From Adenophora triphylla var. japonica (taxonomy: Eukaryota; Streptophyta; Magnoliopsida; Asterales; Campanulaceae), in the NCBI GenBank assembly GCA_022495995.1, contig JAFEMH010001249.1, positions 124,001 through 188,000 on the forward strand: a stretch of DNA of 64,000 nucleotides, in the 5' to 3' direction. Both the position numbers and the translations under genes were made by a program. Positions 22,818 through 32,988 of the stretch are shown here, one piece after another. The stretch's first letter is position 1. The number at the start of each line of letters is the position of its first letter. Below the pieces are notes generated by a model, which saw only the letters and a list, made by a program, of their open reading frames with translations, ran no database searches and was not told the DNA's origin.

Positions 22818-24446
22818 ATGGTGACTTCAGATGGACATGTATCTGAGGCCTCACTCGGGCATGAAGAAGAAAACAATAACACCAATGCCAACGCTGGAAA
22901 TCTCAACATCAATGCTGGAAACGCGAATTTGCCTCCACCCCCTCCGACGCGTCAGCACGCTAGAGCCACGCGATCTAACAGTGTGGCTGATGGCAGGGGA
23001 TTGCCAGACGCAAGGAGAGAGAAGCGACCTATGGAGGGACAAGGAGCTCCACCTCCTTCAAAGCGTCCAACTGGACAGATGAATGTTGGAAATAGGGCAG
23101 GTCCCTCATCCAACCCACTGAGTAGAAAGGAAATGCTGATGGAGCGAGCTCAGATTATAGCTGAGTTATTGGCAATGGAGGAGGCGGAGCAAGTGGATAG
23201 AAGGTCTGAGAGAGTGGCCCCATCTCAAGTTTCTAATAGGGAGCGTGCCAGGAGCACTAGACCAAACGAAACTGTGGGTCAGAATGTTGATCAAAGGATG
23301 GTGGTGCGACCTCAATCACCTATTCATGTTCCGAGTGACGACCTAAGGGCTAGTCTCACTAGGAACAGGGAATAGGGAGCAAGAGGCACAGTCAGACTTG
23401 AGGACGCAGTTAGAGGCCAACAGAAGCCGACGTGGATCGCCTGCCAGGATGCAAAGGTCGCACTCTCATAGGGACAGGAATGGGCGCAGGCCGCCTATAA
23501 GAGAGGGAAGGCGCAGGTCGCCACCCAGAGATGATAGGCGCAGGTCGCCGCCCAGTGATGAAAGGCGCAGGTCGCCACTAAAAGATGACAGGCACAGGTC
23601 ACCAGTTCGCTCAGTGAGGTCACCTTCTCACAGAGATAGGAGAAGCAGGCAAGTAACTCCCCCCAGGAGTGAGGGTCAAAGGTCAAATGCTGTTCCCCCT
23701 GCGGGAGAAGACAGACCTGATGCTAGGGAGTGGCTGCTATGGAAAAGGAAGTTTGAGCAATGGGAGGCTGAAAAGAAAAATGATACTGGAAAGGTCGAAC
23801 GAATTGACTTTGCTCTTCGACCCTTATCCAAGGATTTGATTGACAGTCGACCTCCTGCTGGTTTCAGATTGCCCCTCCTAGAGAAGTACTCAGGGGCAAC
23901 CAATACAAAAAGCCACGTGCAGCACCTAGAAGCCACAATGTGCTTTGTCGCCAATGAGGACGACAATATGTGCAAAGCCCTCATTAGCACACTCACGGGG
24001 GCAGCCCTAACATGGTTCAATGGTTTGGCAGGTGATAGCATCTCCACCTGGATGTGTTTGAGGACAAAATTTTTAGATCGCTTCTCAACTGCTAGGTGCA
24101 AGGGAAAAATGAAAGCTCCATGAGCTACTACACCAAGTTTAAAGAAATGGTCGATAAGATTGAGGAGGATCTCACGGACAGGGAGGTGATCAATTACTTC
24201 CGAAATGGCATTTCCTCGGCAGACATGGATTACGAGCTGACGGTTTGTACAGTCACTACTCGGCAGGAGTTGTTCGAGAAAGTTTATAATGTGGCATTAG
24301 CCGAGGAGAGGAAAGAAAAGAAGAATGGGAAAGGCCCCAAGGTTGAGGTCGCTGATGATAAGAAAGACTCCGCCAAAAATGGGGGAAACAACAAGAATGG
24401 TAAGAACAGGACCAGGGAGACAGAGAAAGTGCCTGAAGCTTTCTAA
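22818..24446 (+). pseudogene. gag of element C (two frameshifts)
   Basis: Starts at the ATG of MVTSDGHVSEASLGHE, 64 bp after the LTR. The first frame ends at a TAG (23373-23375) beside a small apparent duplication. A second frame from 23398 carries a run of RRRSPPR(D/S)D-type repeats (about 23500-23640) and the capsid-like stretch FRLPLLEKYSGATN, HVQHLEATMCF, ALISTLTGAALTWFNGL. A further shift near 24100 leads to SYYTKFKEMVDKIEEDL and ELFEKVYNVALAEE. The protein would be Gag, but this copy cannot make it whole. The Arg/Ser-Pro repeats resemble nucleic-acid-binding RS-type tracts. Confidence 0.85.
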
Positions 24447-24448
24447 CA

Positions 24449-25975
24449 GTGAGTCGAACAGAGATAATGAACGCGGTTGAGCTGGCCCCACCTGCCCCAA
24501 TGAACCCGGCCAACAAGTTCAGAAGGGACAACACGAAATTTTGTGAGTATCACAAGGATACGGGTCATCTCACAGAGGATTGCTTAGGCTTGAAGCGTAT
24601 CATCCAGAGAATGGTCGACCAGGGAAGGCTCGATGCGTATGTGAAAAGACCTCAAGCTGGAGGAGGCGAGCAGCCGGCAGGTGGGCATCAGGGACCAAGG
24701 CAACCCAGATTGAACTTGGGGGTCATCACAGAGCAAGCCAGTAACACAGCCATCAAGCATAAAATCTTTCAGCTCAACAAAGCCCTACATGTGCCGCCAA
24801 GAAGTCATGTTAGAGATGAGGTGATCAGCTTTTTTCCTCACGAGCTACCAACTAATATGGCAGCTAGAGAGCAAGTTCTCGTCATCCCGGGACTCATTGA
24901 TGGATGTACGACGACCAGACTCCTAGTCGACACGGGGGCCTGTAAGGATATTCTGTTCTACAAGACATTCCAGGAAATGGGTCTCTCCAATGAGCAGCTT
25001 GAAAGATACGATGGCAGGTTAGAGGGCTTCACCAATCACCGAGTCGACGCTAAGGGGCAGATCGAGCTAGACGTCGACCTAGGTCAGCACCCTTACAGGG
25101 TCGTATCCAAGGTAAAATTTATTGTAATAGATGTAAACAGTGACTATGCTGCTATTCTTGGTATTCCTGGTCAGGTCGCACCTGGAATGGTGGCCTCGAT
25201 CCCCCACCAGCGAGTTAAATTCCCCACACCAGCTGGAGTCGGCTACGTACAAGGCACATCTCGAGCATATCTAGATCATGTCCTACGAGAAAGAAAGAAG
25301 AGAGAGCTGGAGATTGAAACGGCGGAAGGATACTTAAAGCTGTCCCAGTCAGTCACCAAAACTACTCAACTGTCTACGATCACCAATGTGGAGGAGTCGA
25401 CCTATCGCTCAAACCACGAGGTCATGATTGAGTCGACACGTCACTCCGAAGCCACAGGGGTCGATCCAGATGTAGTTATGGTCGACCAAGTCATCATAGG
25501 CAACCTATGCCTCCTGGTCGATAATAACTCGGGGGCCACCACCGATGAGATCGCTAACAAGTTAGATGACGTGATAGCTGAGGAAGCTCCACACTTGGGG
25601 GCCGAAGAGAGACAAAGGGTTAGGGAGATCATCATTGAGACCCTACAGTTCAGGGATGGCCCGGAGCTAGAGGCTGTAGACGAGCTAGAATCAGTGATCA
25701 AAAATCCTTCCTATCCTGAGCAAAAGATTCAGATTGGGAAACAACTGTCAGTTGAAGAAAGGCTAGAAATCATCGAACTACTCAAAGAGAGCAATGATGT
25801 CTTCGCATGGCGAGTAGAAGACATGAGGGGAATCAAAGAGGGGACTTACATGATAGCTCATCCAGACGGTGAAGAGTTGAAGCATCCATGGCATGCTACT
25901 CACCTCATCAAGTACTACTTTAGTTCAAGTTTTGTAATTCAGTTCGAAGTTGAGACAGTTCCCAGTTTATCATAG
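24449..25975 (+). pseudogene. gag C-terminus and protease of element C, fused to pol tail by deletion
   Basis: CEYHKDTGHLTEDCLGLKR (near 24545) is the CHHC-type Gag motif. The aspartic protease has an intact active site (LLVDTGACKDILFY, near 24925). The segment before RT ends with ESNDVFAWRVEDMRGI (near 25800), and about 20 codons later the protein reads EELKHPWHATHLIKYYF, the usual extreme C-terminus after integrase in Tat elements. RT, RNase H and integrase have therefore been removed cleanly. The frame differs from the gag piece upstream. Protease without RT suggests a non-autonomous derivative. Confidence 0.85.
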
Positions 25976-26059
25976 TTCTAGCTTTCCATTTGATGTAAAC
26001 ATGTTCCTACTTCAATAAAAATCGCGGTTCTGTTCAGCTAAACACTATACACTAACTTC

Positions 26060-26400
26060 AACAAAGCTCGACTCTTAGTCAGCTTCGTTTTAACAAGCTC
26101 GATTCTTAATCAGCTTAGTTCTTTTAACGAGTCCGACTCATAGTCGACTCCGTTCAACAAGCTCGACTCTTAGTCAGCTTCGTTTTAGCAAACTCGATTC
26201 TTAATCAGTTATGTACCCTTAACAAGTCCGACTTTTAGTCGACTTTGTCCCAATGAGCTCGACTCTTAGTCAGCTTTATCAGCTCAATTCTTAATCAACT
26301 GAGTCCTACTAGCAAGTTCGACCTTAGGTCGACTTTGTTCTTATAAGCCCGACCCTTGGTCAGCTTTGATCTTTTAAAAACAGGTTCGACTTTAAGTCAA
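26060..26400. repeat. Higher-order tandem array of GACT-N3-AGTC hairpins
   Basis: About eleven 31-35 bp units each contain a small palindrome such as CGACTCTTAGTCAG. Three unit types (CTCGACTCTTAGTCAG, CTCGATTCTTAATCAG, TCCGACT..TAGTCGAC) cycle in order at about 26068, 26099, 26131; 26162, 26193, 26227; 26258, 26283, 26317. That gives a higher-order period of roughly 95 bp. It occupies the same place as the hairpin array of element A. Confidence 0.88.
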
Positions 26401-26723
26401 TCTCGTTTACAAAAACCTTTGCAAGTCTAAGGTTGACTAAGAGCTAAAATCAGTCCGACCAAAGTCTTAAGGCGACTTCGTTATCCTATCCAAGCTAGCT
26501 TGACACACACGTGCTGAATTCAAAAGCATACATCATATAAAGGAATCAAGTCAGCTATGATTGCAAATAAATAAGTCTCCCAAAAAGCGGGCTAAGACTA
26601 CAACAAAATAAAAGTTACATGATTTCATGCCTCCCAAAAACTGGGCCAAGGCATTCAGATAGTTTCAAAACAAAAACAAAATATTGTTTGGGACTTGTCC
26701 ATTACAACCTCACTCAGACAAAA

Positions 26724-29700
26724 TCAAGGGTCTTGGCCAGCATCGACTTGGTCGCTTATGTCGGCTCGATCCCCACCTTCCTGCTGCTGGGGGCCTAAGG
26801 GTTTACCAGAATCAGAAAAAACTTGTGGCTCAAGGTCACCATCCTCTTCCATCTCCTCCAGCTCCTCAGCATCTCTGATCTCCTGCAAAGCCACATCAAA
26901 AGTCCTAATGGCTAAAACTGGAGGTTCCCACGGCTCATTTCCATCTTCTTTGTCTTCTTGGGCAATAAAGGCCAAGTCGTTATCTGAGTATGGAACCACC
27001 GAGTGACCTCCACGAGCAGCCATATCATATTGGGGAGCAGAGGCCCAGCGAGCTAGTTGCTCCAAGGAGATGTCAGAGTCTGGGTCGACTAGAGCCCGGC
27101 GAGCCATATGGCGCTTACCCAAGTCTAGAAAACCCTTTGCCTTGTCCACAATGGTGTTATGATATTCATCTCCTTCCTTGAAGATATCAACGGCTTTCTT
27201 AGAGGCGACCTGGAGGTCTTCTTGCCATTTCATCCGTGCAAGCCGATGTTCTTCATTCAGCTCGATCAAGAAGGTGTCCTTCTCCTTCAGAAGTTTGGAA
27301 ACTGTTGCCAGCTCCGTTTTAGTCTTCTCAAGCTCCAAACGATTGGCATCCCTCTCCCTAGTCACCTCGACCACCTTAGCATCAGAGGCCTTCTGATCCT
27401 CCAAGGCCTTATCACAATCAGCCAACGCCTTCTTTTTCACCAACTCCTGAGCATCAAAGGAATTATCAAGGTCGTTGTATTTCTCTCTTAGCTCGGCCAA
27501 TTCTTGTGACCTCTTGGAGTAATCTTTCAGAGCCTGCCTCTCCCTCTCAATGGAGGCCCTCCAAGAGCATTTAACTTGTTCGACCATGGTGAGATTCTGC
27601 ATTAAAGGAAATCAGGGAAGTGTTAGCTCGGAAGTTAAATTGACTGGCTAAAAGAACAAGTGACTAAACATAAATGGAAAGCAAAGGACTACCTCACTAT
27701 GCACCATCCCAGAGCGAGTTGAGAATTCCTCATGGGTAACCCCCTTATCAGCAAAGTGGGCCAGAAGATCGACATCAATGGCCCTCCTAACCACTACCTG
27801 GCCCAAGCTCATGTCTGGGTAGCGGCGACTCAGGCTATTGACCCCAATGAGAGGGGGTACATCACTTAGTCTCCTCATCTGATTTTCGAGGGACTCTTGG
27901 GTGGTAGGAGGAGGAAGTTGGCTCGAGAGAACAGATTTCCCCTTATCAGTTCTCATTCTCTTCTTGGAGTTCAAGGGTAGATCATCATCATCCATCACCT
28001 CATCATCATCCACGTTCACCACAGTCAAGGGACTAGTCCCACCAGTCCCTACGCCAGAGGTCGCCATATTGGTATCTGGGATGGGGTCGGATCTCAAGCT
28101 TGGTCTAGTCGACCTGTTGGATGCATTCTCCCCTTCAGCTGTCCCCTGAGCTCGACTGCTGCTCTCCAAGGGACCCTCCGACTCAATTTCCTCCATGGGA
28201 ACCATCCCAGCATTGTCTTTGGACAATAAGTTAGTCCTCGCAGCAGCTTCTCTCTCTCTGTTGGCTCGAGTATTGGCCGCCCCGTGGGCTTTCTTAGCCT
28301 TCTTTCTATCAGACACAACGATAATGCGACCCATGTTTGCTTCTTGTTCTGGGGTCAAAACTGCAACAAAGACAAAATAGCAGAGTATTAGCTCGACATA
28401 TGAAGGTTCTACATACGAGCAGAAGTTCTATATACGAGCAAACTATGTACGAGCTAACTGTCTTATGTGCGAGTTAACAATTGACGAGCTAAGAGATATG
28501 CAGACAATTCAAAATAGGATGATATGCAAAATGAGAGTTACACGTGCAAGCTGTCAGTTCAACAAGTTAACAGATTAAGGGCGAGTAAGGAATTACAGAA
28601 TAAGATCTTACCACCAGCATGCTCCCCGTTGTCTTTGCAATAATCTGCAGTCCGCTTGCATAGTTGGCATTTATCCTCAAATTTGCCCAAGGCGTGGGTA
28701 ACCCAATCAGGATAAATAGTGCCCCTACCAACGGGCACCAGAGGCTGCACCTCTCCCTCTCCAGCCATCATCCCGGCCTGGATATAATTATACTTGGTGG
28801 TACCCAAAGACTCCCAACTTATGGGCCCCTTATCAGCTAATCTACACAACTTCTGGTATAAATCAAAATGCCAGACTGGCTCCCAATAGTCCCTCTCATC
28901 TATGGGCTCTGTATTAGCGGTTGGCAAGGGAAATTCCCATCCTAATCTGGTCTCTACTACTACCACATGGGAGTTCCACCCGCTTGCTTTGCTGGGAAGG
29001 TTCGTGAAAAGCTTACGAGAATTGGGTTTAGAGGGGGTACTGACACTCAGGTCCTCTCCACTATACTTAATACAAAAGAATTCCTTGAACACCCTCATAC
29101 AGGGTTCGTATCCTAAAAACCTACACACCATGGCAAAGCATACTAAGACCCTACAGGTGTTGGCTCCCAACTGAAGGGGTAAGGCATTAGCACACTCCAA
29201 GAACTCGTTAATAAAGGGGTCAAGGGGCAACCTGAAGCCAGCCACGAATTGGCCATAGAAGAAAGCTACCCTAGTGGCATCCTTGGTAAAGGTCGACCTA
29301 AACTTAGCCATGAAATCCTTCTTGCTATAGATGGTCACTCTATAATCTTCCTTACTCACCTCACAGAAATCATAGATCATGCTATACCTAGAGGGCAAAT
29401 TCTTTTTCCCACGCAACGGCCCGTGAGGAACGTAGCCCCTCTCATTCTTACCCGGCACCACAGAAGACCCAAACGCATCCACAATTCTGGGACCCAAAGA
29501 GGTAGATGCAGTAGCTCCACCTTGAGAAGCCATATCTGTACAAGAAGAAGGAGAAACAGGGGAGTCAGGCCTTTGAACAATTTCAGTGGACCTAACTAAG
29601 GGCGACCTAGACTCCCCCGGGAAACTCTTCCTATTCCTAAGGAACGAAGGTTTTTTGACATCCCTAACGTAAAACAAAGCTATGTGGTCGAGCAATTCGT

Positions 29701-29929
29701 GAAAAAGATGAAACGTGACAGTGTTCGATTCGTCAATTACTAAATCACCTACATCCTCTCCAATAGGCAACCCTATTTCACTGAAATTCAGCCCCCACCT
29801 TGTCAAGATGGAGGCACATTCATCCAGAGACATCTCTCTCCACTCACCGTTTACATTCTTACACACCCTACGGTTAACAGTGCAGTATCCATACCAGGCT
29901 CCTGGCTCGCTACTGAAGGTCCTAGCCAT
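26724..29929 (-). CDS. Antisense gene of element C: three-exon, 952-aa protein of unknown function
   Basis: Exons 29929-28612, 28360-27693 and 27596-26724 join through GT-AG introns (donors GTAAGA and GTAGTC; acceptors TTGTTGCAG and AATGCAG). Lengths 1318, 668 and 873 nt total 2859 nt with no internal stop. The start is the ATG of MARTFSSEPGAWYGY. Exon 1 encodes a globular part (FHLFHELLDHIALFYV, FYGQFVAGFRLPLDPFINEFLE) ending in C-x2-C-x6-C (CQLCKRTADYC). Exon 2 holds an acidic run (VDDDEVMDDDD) and a basic NLS-like stretch (SKKRMRTDKGK). Exon 3 is a coiled coil followed by an acidic tail. First-intron position and phase match element A. Tat elements are known to carry such antisense genes (putative gypsy-type transposon family); the function is unknown. 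Confidence 0.85.
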
Positions 29930-30396
29930 GGCGGAATCAAGTACGAAACAGAAAATCAAAACCCTAAAGCGAAAGCAGAGAAGAATACCTTGATTAAGGT
30001 CGGAACAGGGGTCTGTTGCAGAAGACGAAGGTCAAACTTATACCAGTGGTTTTCCTTGCTGTTTTCGCCGGAGTTAATCAGAGCTCAGAGACGGTAAAAG
30101 TTGTGAATGAAGAAGGATTCTCCTATTTGTATTTTCCAAAATTGGAAAGGAAAAGGAAAAATTCGAAATTATTTTCCTAATTAATGGCGGAAACAGTTTC
30201 CAAGACGGATTATCAAACGTCCAAATAGTAATCATTGCGGAATACGGCGCTCCTTCAGATCTGACCGTTCGTCGCCAACGTCCAGGATTTTGCCACGTCA
30301 TCTCGGGTCGACTAAACTTCAGAACGAGTAGCGACCTGCGAGTCACAACAATCTCCATCAAAATTTCCTTAACTTCCTAGTCGACAAAGTCAACTC
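29930..30396. other. Upstream region of the antisense gene in element C
   Basis: No coding sequence recognised. It should hold the antisense promoter and leader. It contains GTCGAC copies at about 30307 and 30381. Confidence 0.45.
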
Positions 30397-30412
30397 GAAA
30401 GTTGGGGGCCAC
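30397..30412 (+). other. Polypurine tract of element C
   Basis: AAAGTTGGGGGCCAC immediately precedes the 3' LTR and is nearly identical to the tract of element A. Confidence 0.7.
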
Positions 30413-31064
30413 TGAACATATCAAAAGTGTCGAGTTGGGCCAAGCCAGTAAAGCACAATCATATGCTGCCGTGGCCTTTGCATTCTTAATGAGTCTGACC
30501 CAATAACCATAAGGCCCAAGGCCCAGCATAAGGATCAGTCGACCTAAGCTTATTGTCCGATCTCTAAGATCCCGACCTAGCTTGGTCCGACTATACGATC
30601 CATGCTCTCATTCGGGTACGATCCAGATCTACCCGTCAATCAGGTCGACCTATCTCAATAGGCAACCTCGACCTAACCAGTGTCGACCTAATCAAACAAG
30701 ACGTGGGCGTAACTCTTTTCATAACCGGTTCCCTACAAATCAGGAGCCATATCAGGACACGTTCCCATGATATGTAACTGTCCCAAGAATCACGGAGCTC
30801 ATGTAGCCCACCAAAAATAATCGCTCTCATCAACTATAAATACTTCATCACTACCACGGTTATCAGGTAACTGCAATTTTATCATTTGAATCATCTTTAT
30901 TCAATACATTTTTGCTCTCCAAATCCTATACTTACTCTCACGCCCGAGGGTCTAAGCCGGAGACACATCCGGCTAGTCGTGGGTTCTTGTTTTCAGGTCA
31001 AGAAGCCAAGTGAACAGTCCTGCCACGTGGACGAAGGTTGATAAGCACTTTTCTTGCGGCATCA
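30413..31064 (+). repeat. 3' LTR of element C
   Basis: A 652-bp copy of the 5' LTR, followed by the target duplication ATTTG. TATA box at 30835-30842. Confidence 0.93.
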
Positions 31065-31895
31065 ATTTGTATTTTTAATTTTAAGTTATTTGTCTCATTA
31101 ATTTTAAAAATAAAGTATCAAAACTTCAAAATATGTTGAATCATAATATATATTATTTATTTCTATTTATGAATTGTTTTATTTAATTATTTAATTTTAT
31201 AGCATAATATTTAATATAATGTAATTTGAATCATATTATCAATAATAATATAAGATTAATGAAAAATATTTTAATTAAATGAAATAATAAGAAATATTCT
31301 GAAAATAATCTTATTTGGTACAAGATTAAAACAAGCTGTTGGATTTGGTTTAAGATATTTGATTCTAAAATTGTACCATTTTAGAGTTTTGGTGCAATTT
31401 ATTCACCAAACTATTGAAGATAGCATAATACGTCTGCATTCAACTCATCTCATAGTCTAATGCTTGACTCGTATATTTCCGTGACACTGAAAAACCTACA
31501 ACTCACTTGGGGCATGAGCAGTAGGAATGAATAACATAAAATAAAATGTAACTTATTTTACTATATATGAAATGCTATTTTACTTTGATTATATATAACT
31601 AATGTTATTATAAAATGTAACTAATGATGTAATTATAATAGGTGACTGTTATTATAAGTAAGATTGTCCGGGAGTCCGACTACAAAGTCCCAGATTATCT
31701 CAAATTCAACATGTATACTTTGTGACAGGTCTGCCTTTTCTATGTTGACTTTCTTTTTTGTTTTAATTATGTTTTTATTAATTAATGACTTAATCTATTA
31801 TAAAAATAATATTTTAAAGTGTAAGTGATAGAAATTGCATTTGAGAAGATTTAAATCGGTGACCTCTCTATCTCGTTCACCTCTTTGCAAACATT
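31065..31895. other. AT-rich intergenic stretch
   Basis: No gene seen. About 31430-31520 repeats the segment at 21200-21300 on the other side of element C. Confidence 0.5.
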
Positions 31896-31905
31896 TCTAC
31901 CAGTT

Positions 31906-32106
31906 ATCTGAGGCCTCTTGGTCTTGTGGTATGCTAACCGACTTTCCTTCTGGGAGGTCATAGGTTCGATTCCCCTTGAGGATCCGAGCGGTTAAGGAAG
32001 CAGCATTGCTGGGCTTACAACCTCAGCGTGGGAAGTTCGAATCTTGGTGATCTAGAATAAGTCCGACGAAGCTGGGAACCTGAATATCAAAAAAAAAAAA
32101 AAAATC
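31906..32106 (+). mobile_element. tRNA-derived dimeric SINE
   Basis: The element sits between target duplications TCTACCAGTT (31896-31905 and 32107-32116) and ends in a poly(A) run. The first unit (about 31910-31980) has a box-A-like TGGTCTTGTGGTATG and a perfect box B GGTTCGATTCC. The second unit (about 31980-32050) again looks tRNA-like (GAGCGGTTAAGG near its start, GTTCGAATC near its end). The layout is that of a Pol III SINE with two tRNA-related modules. It is not a functional tRNA gene. Confidence 0.88.
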
Positions 32107-32189
32107 TCTACCAGTTTGGGTCAAACATGTGCCTATAGTGACTGCCATAACCTTGAGCCTATTTGCCTTTTCATCTTACTTTATGTAGA

Positions 32190-32335
32190 CGTGTCCGGTT
32201 CGATTGAACCGGCGGTTAGCCGGTTATAACCAGTGGTTACTAACCTCCAAACCATCAAATCGGAATCGAACCGTGTAACCACCATAACCGATTACGGTTT
32301 TTCGATTTTTCGATTTGCCCGGTTAACCGGTTTAA
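32190..32335. repeat. Subterminal CCGGTT/AACCGG motif cluster of hAT element
   Basis: Within 150 bp the words CCGGTT, AACCGG, CGGTTA and AACCG recur about ten times in both orientations. hAT transposases are known to bind short motifs repeated near element ends. Confidence 0.65.
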
Positions 32336-32489
32336 ACCGTTATTTTTTATTTTTTTTTCAAATTATTTTTTTAACAGATTTAAAAACAATTAAGGAAAAA
32401 GTTAATTTCTAACAGTTTTTGAATAAAAAAGTTAACATTTTGACATTTTTTTTGAAAAAATAGTTAACTTTTTAACAGTTTCTGTTATG

Positions 32490-32760
32490 TTCTATAAAAA
32501 AGTTAACTTTTTTTTTTTTCAATTTTTTTTTGGATAAATAAGACTATTTACTACATACATTTTTTGCAAAAAGGTTTAAAAAAAAAGTTATGAATTTTGA
32601 AAGAAATAAAAATTAACCGTTTTTTGAAAAAAGTTAACTTTTAATTTTTTTCAATTTTTTTTTTGATAATTAAGACTATTTTAGACTTTTGTTTACTACA
32701 TACAATTTTTGCAAAAAGTTATATAAAAAAGTTATGAATTTTGAAAGAAATAACTTAACT
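32490..32760. repeat. AT-rich direct duplication inside hAT element
   Basis: Two copies of about 120 bp (around 32500-32615 and 32630-32750) share AAAAGTTAACTTTT, TAAGACTATTT, TTTACTACATACA, TTTTTGCAAAAAG and GTTATGAATTTTGAAAG. Non-coding. Confidence 0.7.
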
Positions 32761-32988
32761 TTTTTAAAAGAAACGAAAGTATATATAAAAAAAAGGGACG
32801 ATACCCTTAAATTTTATTAATTAAAATAAAATTACAAAGAGGGGGACAACCAACCTTACCCTTTTATAAATAAGGGGGGGACACCTAGGAGCCTTTACCT
32901 CAACCTAACTATTACAATTAAATAAAAATAAATCTAATCTAAAGTCTAAACTAATCTAATTAAAATAAAAATTAATCTAAAACATCAT

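Larger units (their letters stand above)
22102..31064 (+). mobile_element. Element C: Tat-type Ty3/gypsy, pol-deleted, with intact antisense gene
   Basis: Two 652-bp LTRs (22102-22753 and 30413-31064) start TGAACAT and end GCGGCATCA. They are flanked by the target duplication ATTTG (22097-22101 and 31065-31069). The interior has gag and protease, then jumps from the start of the RT region straight to the polyprotein tail, so RT, RNase H and integrase are missing. A hairpin array and a three-exon gene on the opposite strand follow. It would depend on a partner element for replication. The LTRs are very similar to each other by eye, so the insertion looks fairly young. Confidence 0.93.

Noticed and set aside
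31911..31985. tRNA gene
   Set aside because: Box A and B are present, but the body does not close as a clover leaf and the unit lies inside a SINE with poly(A) and target duplications.
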